Assembly (NCBI GenBank): GCA_024362935.1
Contig: JANCRA010000004.1
Span: 18,608,621-18,672,620 of the forward strand
Reading direction: 5' to 3'
Source of the DNA: Setophaga petechia
Taxonomy: Eukaryota; Chordata; Aves; Passeriformes; Parulidae
Length of the DNA stretch: 64,000 bases
Position numbers and translations under genes: made by a program. Shown here piece by piece: positions 53,330 to 64,000 of the stretch. A model generated the notes under the pieces. That model worked only from the letters and a program-made list of their open reading frames with translations, ran no database searches and was not told where the DNA came from. How positions within the stretch are numbered: the stretch's first letter is position 1; the number at the start of each line of letters is the position of its first letter.

Positions 53330-54180
53330 TGGAACGAGCGAGGGAAAAGGCGTTAAAGTCACAGCCTGTGGGCAGAGCGCTCCTCCTCCTCCTCTTCCTC
53401 ACTTCCCAGTCTCCTTTCCTTTCTTGAGCTGCCAGGCTGCAGAGCACGTTTCAGTGGCGTCTGACTTGAACCTGGCCCAAGAATTCCTTCCCCGCCTCAG
53501 CCCAAATTTTAAACTCCTATATATCCACACACACACACACAGATGTGTGGCAGGGACGCCTCTGCGCGCCCATGCCCGCGTTTCTCCTCCGCCCCTCATG
53601 CGAGCGGGTAGCAGAGCGGCCGGGCTGCCCGGCCCCGGGCCGCCCCGGCCTCCTTCCAGCTCCGGCCCCGGGCTTCTCGGCACCGGGCTGCCCCGGCCTC
53701 CTTCCAGCTCCGGCCCCGGGCTGCTCGGCCCCGGGCTGCTCGGCCCCGGGCTGCCGGCCTCCTTCCAGCTCCGGCCCCGTCGGCCCCGGGCTGCTCGGCC
53801 CCGGGCTGCTCGGCCCCGGGCTGCTCGGCCCCGGGCTGCTCGGCCCCGGGCTGCTCGGCCCCGGGCTGCTCGGCCCCGGGCTGCTCGGCCCCGGGCTGCT
53901 CGGCCCCGGGCTGCTCGGCCCCGGGCTGCTCGGCCCCGGGCTGCTCGGCCCCGGGCTGCTCGGCCCCGGGCTGCTCGGCCCCGGGCTGCTCGGCCCCGGG
54001 CCGCCCCTGCCTCCTTCGAGCTGCGGCCCCGGGCTGCTCCTCCTCCTCCGCCATCCCTGCCCGAGCTCCGCCGCCGCCCGCGGGAAGGCGGCTCTCCGCT
54101 TCCGCCTGGCGGCTGCCGCACGTAGCGGGGCCGCCGCGGGATTTCGCAGATCAGGGACGGATAATATTTTAGCTTAGCCC
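53330..54180. promoter_or_regulatory. Upstream CpG island containing a minisatellite
   Basis: CpG-dense block about 8 kb upstream of NFIB exon 1. Part of its CpG count comes from the tandem repeat (53.78-54.00 kb), but the flanks, especially 54,000-54,150, are CpG-rich by themselves. It might be a distal NFIB promoter, a promoter for a noncoding RNA, or only the repeat and its surroundings. No splice-linked exon is evident. Confidence 0.45.
53781..54000. repeat. Perfect 15-bp minisatellite, about 14.7 copies
   Basis: The unit CTGCTCGGCCCCGGG repeats without a single mismatch over 220 bp. From about 53,610 to 53,780 there are imperfect copies mixed with a longer unit containing CCTCCTTCCAGCTCC. 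Since 15 is a multiple of 3 and the unit has no stop in any frame, all six frames stay open and give GLLGP- or AARPR-type repeats; these are not proteins. Each unit has two CpGs and one CCCGGG. Perfect identity implies recent expansion. Confidence 0.95.
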
Positions 54181-57100
54181 TCTCAGGCCACGCTAGGCAA
54201 GTACGGATCTTCGCACTTTTTTTTTTTTCCTTAGGAAGGTTTCTGCGCGCAGGTTGTGTAATCTCGTGGTTTCACATGACATCTTTTATAAGCTATCACA
54301 TCACACTGCTCGCTCCCTGTAGGATTAACTGCGCTCTAGAGGAATTGTTCTCCAGTCCAAACCCGACGGCAGTAAGGCAAACTCACAGAGGAAGGATTTC
54401 ACATCTAAAACTTCCTACACAATTAAAGCACTTACAATGAAATAAATAAAAGTGCATGAGGTAAAAGTGTGTGAAGAGTTTTAATCAATCAGATAACAAA
54501 TACATTCCTTCCTGTAAGAAATTGGCAAGTACAAACTGTAAAGAATCTTCATAATTACTTGGAGGCCATTGCTGGGAGAATGGGAACCTCTCAGGAAGTT
54601 CGTTTTCTTTTGTTTGATTCGAGAAAAATAGTTTAAGTGTCTAAAAATTCAGTCTACGCTTAACATTAAGTAGAAATTGCCGTAAAATAGGGGGGAAAAT
54701 TGAAATATTAGCTTTCATACTTAAGACCAATCACTGTAGAATTCTGCTTTATTTTTCAGAGTTTGTCTTTTCTGATCCTTTTACAAAGAAGTCAAACCTA
54801 GAAAAAATTAATTATGAATTTGTCTGTTCAGTGATCAGGGGAAATGACTGTTTGTGCTATGTGTGGCAGATTTTGAAAACTTTACACCAGCTAGTCAGTC
54901 GAGTAGAGAGCAGACCTTTCCCAATGACAAAAAGACTTTGCAGGTGTTGTTTTTTTACAACATGTTTTAAATGTTTTCCCTTTTTTTACAGAATGAAAGT
55001 TTTATTTTTAGAAGTTGCACACAATTAAAAATTTGTGCCTGTCATCAATGCTTAACAGAGTTTTTGCAAGAACTTTAGAAATATTTTGTTTAGGTTTTGA
55101 GGCTTTTTTTGTTTTTACTCCTTATGTTTGATTTTGGTGTTGCTGTTGTGATTGCTAACAAAGATTCAATTTGTAGACAATCCCGTTAGTCTCTGCAGCT
55201 TTCTCTGTTTTGTTGATTGGTTGGTTGTTTTTGTTGCGTCCATATATTTGCTAAGCCTAACTTGCATGTGATTTAGCAAACAATTGCTAAATTGATTTTT
55301 ATTCTATCAAATGACAGAAACAATGACATCAAGAAAGAAAGAAATATTTCAGTCCTTTAGAAAGAAAAATTGCATTGCCTGAAGTTGTCATACTCTATCA
55401 CTTTAATTTAAACCTAGATGGTCATAAGCAACTTTTGTGAACTTTTAAGTTCAAAATTTGTGTTGTGTGTCGTTTCCATTGCTTTTGATTTCTGAGTTCC
55501 ATAGCACTAACATGTGTTGATTATGGCTTTCTTCTCCATAAATGTAATCAATGGCTTATATATTTTATGACAGGCTGACCTTAAGTTCTGTTGATTCTGA
55601 TTTTTTTGCCCTTCTGAGGTTTTAATAGCTATATACTAAATACTTTTTATCATTCAGAATGGGTAAAACAGGAAAAGACTGTAAATAGTTTTCTTTAGTT
55701 TTCTTTTAGATAATTGTTGTCAAGTCAGTTATCCATCTGTGTATGAACAGATAGCAATCTGGAGGAAGATAGACTCACTTGCAGAGTCCACTAAAACAAA
55801 TAACAAGGAATTATTTGACATCTTTACGACAGAATTTGTGAGAAATACAAAAGGTTTCAAGATACATTATTTTTGAAGATGCTGATGTAAATTTATTTTA
55901 TTAAAATCTCTGTGTTTTCAAGGTTTGCACACTACCTGACAGGACAGGAAAATTAAATGAGTGAAAGGAGACCTGGTGAATCAATGGTTCAACAGTCTGG
56001 TCTGTGAAGAAGTCCAGTCATGGGATAGACGGAGCAAACAAGGGTCACGTTAGGCAACAATGCAGTAGGCAGGATCTCAGTACGGTTTGACTGTGTGCAA
56101 TGGCATAAGCCATTCTTATTCATAACAGGACAGCTGAGAAAACCACATAGCTTTGGATTAATGCATCATTTTGCACACGTGAAAAAATGCTCTTGACCCA
56201 CAAGCTTTCAAGTAGGAGCTTCCCACTTTTCACAGAAAGGCCACTGTAGTAAAAAGCTGCTGCTTCCTATTCCTGAAACAACCCTTTCAGGTTTGTCTGA
56301 GCAGGGCACCGTGAAAACTCCATGATTTTGCACATGTGCACAACACTTGCTCATTACTTCTGGAAGTTCATACTTTTGCCATGCTGCTCTTTACAGAACC
56401 CCAGCCCCGCCGAGCCTCCTGCACAGTCTCCTAGCAACTAGGAGAATTATAACTCTCATTTTGGCACTGGCGAAATGATTCCTTCTGCTGCTTCCCCCAG
56501 GCAAGTGCTCTGCAGTCCAGGGTGAAATGCACTGGGCAAAGAGATGGAGGGTACTGGTCAGAAGGCTTGCAGAGGCTGATGTCTGTAATTCCCTGTGTTG
56601 CCAAGCAAAGCCTGGAGTTCCCACCCACTAGGGCAGGGTCAAGTGCCAGTTGTTTCCTGCCCTGCTCTGGCATATTAGATAGGGGAGAATTCAAGCAGAT
56701 TCAATAATTTTTTTTTTTTTTTAAATTTTGTGACTTGTGTAAGAAGTAGCAAAGTTGTTACAGTAGATCAGAGTTTTCGTTTTGAATACCTTCATTTTGG
56801 AAAGGAAATATGGCATATAGAGTTTTAGTCAGCAGCAAGTCTCCCTTTACTTGTACAGGAAAACAACTGCAGAATCCTGATGCACAGCATTTCTTCCTGC
56901 ACAATTAATAGTCTCATACTATGTACTTTTATTTGTTTAGACCTCTACTTCTACTAAAATATGGCAGAAACAGTATCACAATATCACCGCTCAACCATAT
57001 CATCACCAAAACAAATTAAAAGATTAGGAGATAAGTGAAACACTGAAAGGTAGAAAATCTAGTGCACGTCCCATACAAGAGCCTTCAGCTCTTCAACTCT

Positions 57101-57760
57101 CCTTAATAATAGAGCAAAGTGTAATTTCTTCCTCCTCACCCTCGTTTCTCTCAATCCACAGGATTGCTAAGGAACTGTAACATCATTGTTTTTAATAGGA
57201 AAAAAAAAAACAAAACTGAGGCTTAATGGTAACGTTTAAATGGCATACAGAGCCCTTTGAGTTCACACCTCATTAAGGTGAACAGGAAGAGAAGGGGTGC
57301 ACATCTTTGTTGTTACTTTTGCCTTGCAGCATTTTCAGCCAAGCTATGCGAACAGACCAGCAGCATATTAACTTTGTAGCAGCCATATTTTTGTAGCAAG
57401 TCTTTTTTGTTTGGGTTTTTTGGGTTTTTTTAAGTTCGAAAATTGCAAAACATTGTGAAATGGAGCCAGGGCAGACCCTTAAAGGACAATTATTTTGGCT
57501 TCCTATTTTTTGCAAGCCAATCTACCAGATCCAAATTTCCTCCCTTATCCAGTTTGAGGGGTTTCTTTTAACTAAACTTCACATGCCCTCCTATTTCTGA
57601 TATGTGCTCCCTAGCACCAGATGTGACTTGGCACAATATTTCTTGCCCTGGCAGAAGCATGCTTATCTGAGATGACCAAATGCAGGTACATTTCTAAGTT
57701 GTCTGTTACATACTCTTGTAGCAAACTCTATGTTGCCGTTGCATAGGTGATCGGATTTGG
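54180..57760. other. AT-rich upstream intergenic DNA, no gene recognised
   Basis: No exon, repeat family or RNA gene recognised. 54,800-54,970 is complex and could be a conserved element, but I have no comparison. T/G-rich low-complexity tracts occur at about 55,090-55,240 and 57,405-57,435. Confidence 0.6.
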
Positions 57761-57769
57761 CCCTAAAAT

Positions 57770-58655
57770 AGGTTTGGCACTGGGATCCTTCAGCAAGTTT
57801 GCTGACAACAGCAAGCTGTGTGGTAAGGTCAACAAGCTGGAGGGCAGGGATACCATCCAGGGAGGCCTTGACAAGCCTGAGAGGCCGGTATGTGCACACA
57901 TCATGAAGCAAGGCCAAGTACAAGGTCCTGCATCTGGAGCTGGAGCAATCCCAAGTACAAGTACAGGGTGGGCGGAGAATGGGTTGAGAGCAGCCCTGGG
58001 GAGAAAGACTCGGGAGTGTTCATGGACAAGAAGGTCAACATGACCCAACTCCAGAGAGCCAACCACATCCTCAGCTGCATCCAAAGCAGCGTAGACAGTA
58101 GGTCAAGGGAGGTGATTCTGCCTCTCTACTGTTCACGTCAGACCCCACTCAGAGTGCTGCATTTAGCTCTGGGGTTCAACATAACAAGGACATGGACCTG
58201 TTGGAATCAGTACAGACCAGAGCCACTAAGTTGATCACTGGACTGGAGCATCTGTCCTGTGAAGACAAGGCTGAGAGTTGGAGCTGTTCAACCTGGTGAA
58301 GAGAAGGCTTCAGGGAGATCTAAAATACCTCCCAGTAACTAAACAAGGCCACAAGAAAGCTGGAGAGGAACTTTTCCCAAGGGCAGGTGGTGATAAGATG
58401 AGGGTGAATGGCCTTAAGTTGAAGGAGAATAGGTTTAGGTTAGATATTAGGAAGAAATTCTCTACTATAAAGGTGGTGAGGCACTGGCATATGTTGCTAA
58501 GACAGGTTGTGGGCTCTCCATACCTGGAGTAGGCTGGATGGGGCTCTGAACAGTGTGGTCAAGTGGAAAGCTCCCTACTCATGGTAGGGGGATTGGAAAG
58601 AGATGATATTAAAGGTCCCCTCCAATAAAAACTATTATATTATTCTATGATTTCT
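57770..58655 (+). mobile_element. CR1 LINE, 3' part of ORF2 and tail (about 0.9 kb)
   Basis: Contains the ordered CR1 landmarks: CAGCAAGTTTGCTGACA, CTGGAGGGCAGGGAT, GGCCAAGTACAAGGTCCTGC, GGGCGGAGAATGG, GAGGTGATTCTGCCTCTCTA, GAGAAGAGAAGG-type sequence, TTAGATATTAGGAAGAAATT, GTGGTGAGGCACTGGCA, and the tail AAAGGTCCCCTCCAA then ATTCTATGATT. Frameshifted and without an intact protein. It is the best preserved transposon in the window and is 5' truncated. Confidence 0.92.
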
Positions 58656-58879
58656 GACCATATCTTCCAAGGCTTTAGCACATATCAGCTTGAGAGCATG
58701 ATTCAAAAGAGTCAGAGGAAGAACTTCTGTGCAAAAGTTCTTCTAGCCTGCTAACCCAGCCTCTCACTTTCATTTCTATCCTTCTCTGTTACATCTACTG
58801 AATGTGGATCAACCGCTCCCAAATATTGCTTTACTGTTATCATGGCAGCAGAGAGTAGGGAAGGCAGTTACAGTTATTT

Positions 58880-60533
58880 TCATGCAACTTGACACTGGGA
58901 TGTCCAGGATAATGGAAGAAGACTTTCTTTTTGCTGGTGGATCATCTGACCGTCTGGCAGACGCTGACAGTTAGTGCATGCCACAGTCATTGTGGGTTGT
59001 CCTGTAGGCACACCATCATGACAACATGTGCAAAAGAAATCTATTCTCTCGGCATGTGGTCTTGGATATTTAACACTTCTGCATGAAAAATAAATATGCT
59101 TGAAGATTGACCATAAACTTTTCCTGCCTCCATCTCCAGGACCACCCAGCAGGGCAGATGTTTTTGTCCAAGCTGAATGGTTTTGACACTCAGTGTGTTT
59201 TTTCATCCTGACTTCCACAGGTCTTTGCCATTTTGGTGTCATCAAGGCAGCTGAAGATCCTGTGGTAGAGAAGATTTTTACATGATTGATGATTTTATTC
59301 CTGTAGCTGGAGTGCTTTAGATCATAGCTAGGGTTTAGAAGAATGGACTTCACAAACCGCTCTGCAGACAGTGTTAGTATTGTGGATATATGGCACTTTA
59401 CCAATCCCATAGAACACCTAACCATCTCAGCCTGAAAGACAATACAGGTTTCTGTCACCTACAGAATAAAATGATGATCAGAATGCTGCTTTCCCAGAGT
59501 GACATTCACCAGCTTGAACAGCAGGGATCTTGCTTCCTCATGAGAGTATGAAGAGTGGTAAGATGTGTATGTCATTTTAAGAAACACCTCTTCATGTACC
59601 CAGCAGAAGATTCTCAGCTGGTGGAGAGTGATAAAGTGTGAACTCAGCAGGCTAAAGAAAAGGCAGTCCTTCTTACTGAATAATTTCTGAATAAAAGTAT
59701 GGCCAGTGCCATTTCTAATCCTGCCTTCCACAGTGTCCTGAAAAATGCCTCTAAGGAAGATGACCTCCAAGGCTCTCCAAGAGTTTTCAAGGCACAAAAG
59801 ACCTAGGGTGGCTAGCCAGCATCAGTGGGGCACAGTAAGCAGCAAAAGAACTAAATGAAAGCACTTTCTTCAGTGTTTTGTAATATGCAAGAGAAAATTT
59901 CATACCGTGGAAACAAAATGGGAAAAGACACTCTTCTCCAACACCCATCGATAGGTTTTCCATGGGTTTTTTGACTATCAGGAAATGGAATATTTAGAGT
60001 CTTCCTAATTTCTTCTTCCGTCCTGCACATTCACAAGCCTGGGGATACCTGTGAAGATTGTCTGACTTATTAAATAATTTTTAAAATATTAGAATAAAAA
60101 TGTTATAGATAATCTGTTATATAAGCACTTTTAGAATCATCACAGGCATACCAGCTGCTTGTAAAAATGATTTTTAAAGATGCAGATTTGTGCTGCAGGT
60201 AAGTCCTGGCAGTAGTCACACTGGTGGTTGACAATGATTTCTGAAGGATACTGTTTCCCTTTGACCAAACACCAATGCACTCTTTGGGAACAGAGTGAAT
60301 GGTGAGCAGTTACTACTTCCAGACCTGAAAAACCTGAAAATCTTGTACTGTCTGGTGACAGATCTAGCTGTGTGAGAAGACAGTGTGCAGGAGAGGGCAC
60401 CAGTGAAATATCTGGGCTGATTATGTTCCAGGTGTGGAAGGCTCTTGCCTTGGAAACCATGGAACAAGTCATGCCCCTTTTTTGTCTTCTGTCTTGCTGT
60501 GGGCTCTTCAAGTCCTCGTCACTAGAGAGATCA
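58880..60533 (-). pseudogene. Degraded coding-looking block, identity unknown
   Basis: On the minus strand two long frames in the same phase flank a more broken stretch. The first part (60533-60140, about 130 codons) starts just after a CTCTCTAG acceptor-like site and reads SDLSSDEDLKSPQQ onward. The second (59821-58880) is about 313 codons with one internal TAG (59461-59459) and contains HEEARSLLFKLVNVTLG, then LSAERFVKSILLNPSYDL, and near its end CTCC-x14-CTNC, a zinc-ribbon-like pair of CX2C. Between them (60048-59890) is an exon-like piece bounded by TTCACAG and CACG|GTATGA, with a frame break. No ATG fits a start. It looks like a decayed multi-exon gene or a duplicate, but I recognise no family, and chance is not excluded. 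The adjacent CR1 ends at about 58655. Confidence 0.3.
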
Positions 60534-60539
60534 CTTTAG

Positions 60540-60650
60540 ATTATTTCTTTTCTTTTTTCTTTTGTTTGGGATTTGTTGTTGGTGGTGGTTGGTTGGCTGG
60601 TGGTTTTTAGAGGTTTTTTGGTTGTTTTGTTCTGTTTTGTTTTGTTAGGC
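60540..60650. repeat. T/G-rich low-complexity tract
   Basis: TTTTCTTTT, GTTGTTGGTGG and TTTTGTTTTG runs; A/C-rich on the minus strand, just upstream of the coding-looking block. Confidence 0.7.
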
Positions 60651-63600
60651 GTTGCTCCCTCACTTCACTGGCTTAAATGTTTATCCAACTGATGTCCAGA
60701 GTCGCAGTGTACTTCATGCCTATATGAGCTCTTTGATTATACTCTGTTGATTCTGCATTGCTTATTGACTCACTCCAAGTGGAGGAAGGTTTCTTCAGGA
60801 AAAATTATGAGCATATCTCTTGTCCTCAATTCAAAGAAAAGAAAATTATGTTCTTTGTGTTCTGTGACCTGGTAAGACCACAGAGTTCCTTCTTTATCCC
60901 TGCATTTTGGCCTGTATGTCATCTGCTAGCAACCAGGTACCCAGTTCATGAGTGCATTACGGGGGAATTTCAGGTTACTTTTATAAATCACTGGAAAGAG
61001 AAGTCAGGGAAAATGGACTAGGTGGTCATTCCAGAATGTTTGTAAGGAGAGATTACTGGTCAGAAGACAAGTAAGTTTCTTGTGTGTAAAAAGCTACACC
61101 TGACACCACATGAGTCACTTAGTACAGAGCACACCATGATAGAGACAGGGTTGGTGAGCTACAGGAAGTTTGTTCTGGCCAAGAAGCCTACTGAATGTTG
61201 ATATATTAATCTTTAAATGCTAAAGGTAAGTACTGGCATCCTGGATAGGAGAGGGGGACCATTTAAGCAGGCATTGACACAAGACTAAGGTGAAGATTAG
61301 CTCAAACTGTCAAATTTATTCTCTCCTTCTCTCCTAGGTTGTGAGGAATGGGCAACCTCAAGGAAGGCAAATTCCACAGCCTTGGGTGGAGATTTTTACA
61401 ACATGCAATTGCTGATGATCTACAGTCGGGACTTGGAGACAATGTCTCAGGAGTATAACTCCGTACTGTTGTCGTGTGAATGACAGAGAGTGCTGTCTAG
61501 AGAAACAAGAAGACAGAGCAGCTAAAGAAAACTTATAGTTTTCTTTTAAAAATAAAATATTTATTTCAAAAGCAGGTATTTTTGGCAGTCATGGGCTATT
61601 TAAGTTCACCATAGTCACAGCTGCACAGGTGCACAACAAAGTGTGTTGTTGCTGTATTTTGCTGCACTGGATTTATAATGGCACACCCTGAAATCATACA
61701 AAGCTTTCTTGTCTTCAACCCTGAACGTGCCCCACTAACAGTGTCAATTTTCCATGTAGCTACCAAAATGAAGCTGTAAACCAGGAGAGTAACCCAACCC
61801 CTCGATGAGCTGGGTGTTACGACCTGGTTAACCTCAGCAGCATGTCCAAGGTGAGAGAATCATGTAAAAATGGAATGAGCTACATGACAAGAGGTTACAT
61901 ATGCATAAGGCACAAGTGACCACAGGTAATTTGTGTTGCATAGAGGTAAGCCACAATAAGGAAGAGGAGTGGAACAATACAGGCCCAGGGAACAGCACTG
62001 TAGCCCTGAAGAGTTACTGAAGTGTGGCATAACAGTTTTGAACTTTGCCAGGAGCCACTCGCTCACAGACCCAGTTTTAGAATGAAACCAACTCCTGGAG
62101 AAGCATTCCTGTCTCTCAGGTGCATATAAGTTCAGAGCAAAAAGAATTACTTGGAAGTATATAAGCTAAAATATGAATCCTGCTTCATACTTTAAACATA
62201 GAGTGACTTTCTGAAAGACTTGGTTTTGTGTTCAGAGGAAGACTTCCTGGCATGTTAATATTTTTTACTAGACACAGGGAATTTGAGTTCCAAATGTGAC
62301 ATTTTCAGAATATTTTGAACATATGGAAAACAGGCTATAATGGAGCTTTTCTGTAGTTTAATCATACCCAGTAGTTCTGTGAATACTCTAAATACAGAGA
62401 TGTGTGCACTCAAGTTACTAAGGTAAGACTATTAATCTTTTTGTTAATTGGCTTAACTGATTAATGAGGTAATATATTTTGCAGCACAATAAGTACTACT
62501 GCAAGTAAGTGGCAAAGCAGGACACCATGGAGCTCTTGGGTAATGGAAGTAGAGAAAGTCAAAAGAAGGTGTGACCACCAGCAGCAGGAAGTCAGTCTAG
62601 GCCAAGAGCAGCTCGATTTGACTAGGATGAGGAAAATCAAGCCTTGTCACAAGAATGGTACTGATTGGTAAGGCAAAACCAAATCAAAGCAAGTTTTACT
62701 TCTTTTATTAGCCTCCTAGCCCTCAACATTACCATTTTTATCATAACTCCTCCCTGTCTTCCTTCTGCTTCTTGCTGAGCCAAAGAAAGGAAAATATGTT
62801 TGGAAGTAAGAGGAGCTAAAGCAGCAGAAAGATGTGTCAAGGACATGAAGATTGGTCTCTTAGACTTCACAGTATGTGAAAGAAAGTAATATATGAGCTT
62901 CTCCAAAGAGGTAACATTAACTTACAGCCCATAAGTAGAAATTTTTCAGTATATAATGTATTTTGCGTATCTGTGTCATAGTCTCTTATAGAGATATATT
63001 AGAGAGAAAAAAAAAGTAAGCAATGCTTTTCCATTGGAATATTATTTGGTGTTTTCTTCTACACCAATGAGAGGAGTTTGTTTTTTCCTTCCAGTGAGGG
63101 TTTTACTTTCCTTCACTGAACCACATCCTCTCTTGTTTTCTGTGAAATTTTGACAGATGAAGTTCTCTGAGAAAAGAGGGGTTTCTTTGTTTCTGGAATG
63201 CATTGTGCCTATAACTCTCATGGTCTCAATTCAGGAGTAGGAGTTTTTAAAATGTATTTTTTCATTGCTACTCTGTTTTTAAGACTGAGCTGTGATAGTG
63301 GAATGGAAAATATTAGAAATAGGGTTTTTCCAGCCCCTACAAAGCTGCAGCTTGTCCCAACACTGCTCCTTGACGGCAGGATAAAGATTAAATCCAAACC
63401 TCACCAAAAGGACACAGCACCACCCTTAATGCAGAAGTGCCCACACAGAGAGGTCCAAATTGCAGTTCAGACTTGGGTGATCCCAACCCCATCCTTGGCA
63501 GCTGCCCCAGGGCATAGGGCGGGCTACTGCCCCTACAGCAAGGACCACATTGGTGCCCAGTCTCTTTTAGCCCAGGGAAGTCAAGGCAACTGCAGTGGGA

Positions 63601-63780
63601 AAGGTCCCATGGCAGCAAGTGTGGGGCTGCACTGCTATGCTCCCTCCTCTCACTCCGCACCGGGCAGGCAGAGGTGCCACAGCTAGAGGGAAGGCGGCTA
63701 CAGAACAGCAAGACAGGGAAGGCATGGCACTCCTGGGCTCCTTTCCTTGCCCTGCCAGGAGCACTTGCTCAGCATCTCTT
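60650..63780. other. Intergenic DNA, no gene recognised
   Basis: No repeat family, exon or RNA gene recognised. 63,340-63,780 is GC-richer with frames of about 110-160 codons open on both strands, without domain signatures. Confidence 0.6.
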
Positions 63781-63843
63781 TTTTCTTTCTTTTTTTTTTT
63801 TTTCTTTTTTTTTTTCCTTTTTTTTTTTTCCTTTTTTTTTTTT
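63778..63843. repeat. T-rich polypyrimidine tract
   Basis: Long T runs broken by single or double C, about 65 bp. Frames crossing it give poly-Phe or poly-Lys and are artefacts. Confidence 0.85.
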
Positions 63844-64000
63844 AATGTTTGTTTTAATTTTATTGTATTTCCTACAATGTGGGAGGGAGCTGCAGCCAAA
63901 AATAATGTTGCCAAGCCAAGGGAATTGGCACACACTGCTTGGAGTCTGCAGCAAGAGCAGAGGCTTTAAATAGACTGAGCTCTGGCTACACACTGCTCCT

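Noticed and set aside
53226..54177. Open frames up to 299 codons on both strands, with GLLGP or AARPR repeats
   Set aside because: They are a product of the 15-bp stop-free minisatellite, open in all six frames, with no domain or conserved start.
60191..60204. Consensus splice donor CAG|GTAAGT on the plus strand
   Set aside because: No matching open exon or acceptor in plus orientation; isolated splice consensus is common by chance.
63198..63993. Frames of 107-162 codons near the right edge
   Set aside because: They overlap on both strands, several cross the T-rich tract, and none has a domain signature.

Overview
This is a vertebrate, almost certainly avian, nuclear window. It holds one confidently recognised gene, the 5' part of NFIB (nuclear factor I/B), on the minus strand. 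The bird assignment rests on three CR1 (chicken repeat 1) LINE 3' ends, on a solo LTR of a type I know only from bird genomes, and on the lack of the SINEs expected in mammals. NFIB lies on chromosome Z in chicken, so the window is probably Z-linked; that is inference from synteny.

Layout, by increasing coordinate (the gene reads right to left). 1-39180 is the beginning of the very long NFIB intron 2: AT-rich, no exon seen, with one CR1 fragment (about 24.5-25.0 kb), a solo LTR with a second CR1 inserted in it (13.2-14.2 kb), an enhancer-like block near 5.9-6.3 kb, hairpins, G-quadruplex motifs, two GC-rich patches and a duplicated ~90 bp element (35.75 and 36.5 kb). 39181-39712 is exon 2, which encodes nearly the whole DNA-binding domain. 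39713-45750 is intron 1, with an intragenic CpG island beside exon 1. 45751-45780 is the coding part of exon 1 (10 codons). From 45781 upward come the 5' UTR with three upstream ORFs, then a large CpG-island promoter with extreme homopolymer runs (to about 47.4 kb).

47.4-64 kb is upstream intergenic DNA without a recognised gene: a pentanucleotide microsatellite, a G21 run and an A44 run, a second CpG island built around a perfect 15-bp minisatellite (53.8-54.0 kb), a ~0.9 kb CR1 (57.8-58.65 kb), and a degraded coding-looking block on the minus strand (58.9-60.5 kb) that I cannot name.

I found no new multi-gene system. The most interesting observations are an upstream ORF that overlaps the NFIB start out of frame and stops five bases into exon 2 across the splice junction; a duplicated intronic element rich in NFI-type half-sites with a nested palindrome; and the nested LTR/CR1. 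Most long open frames here are chance or low-complexity frames and are left out.
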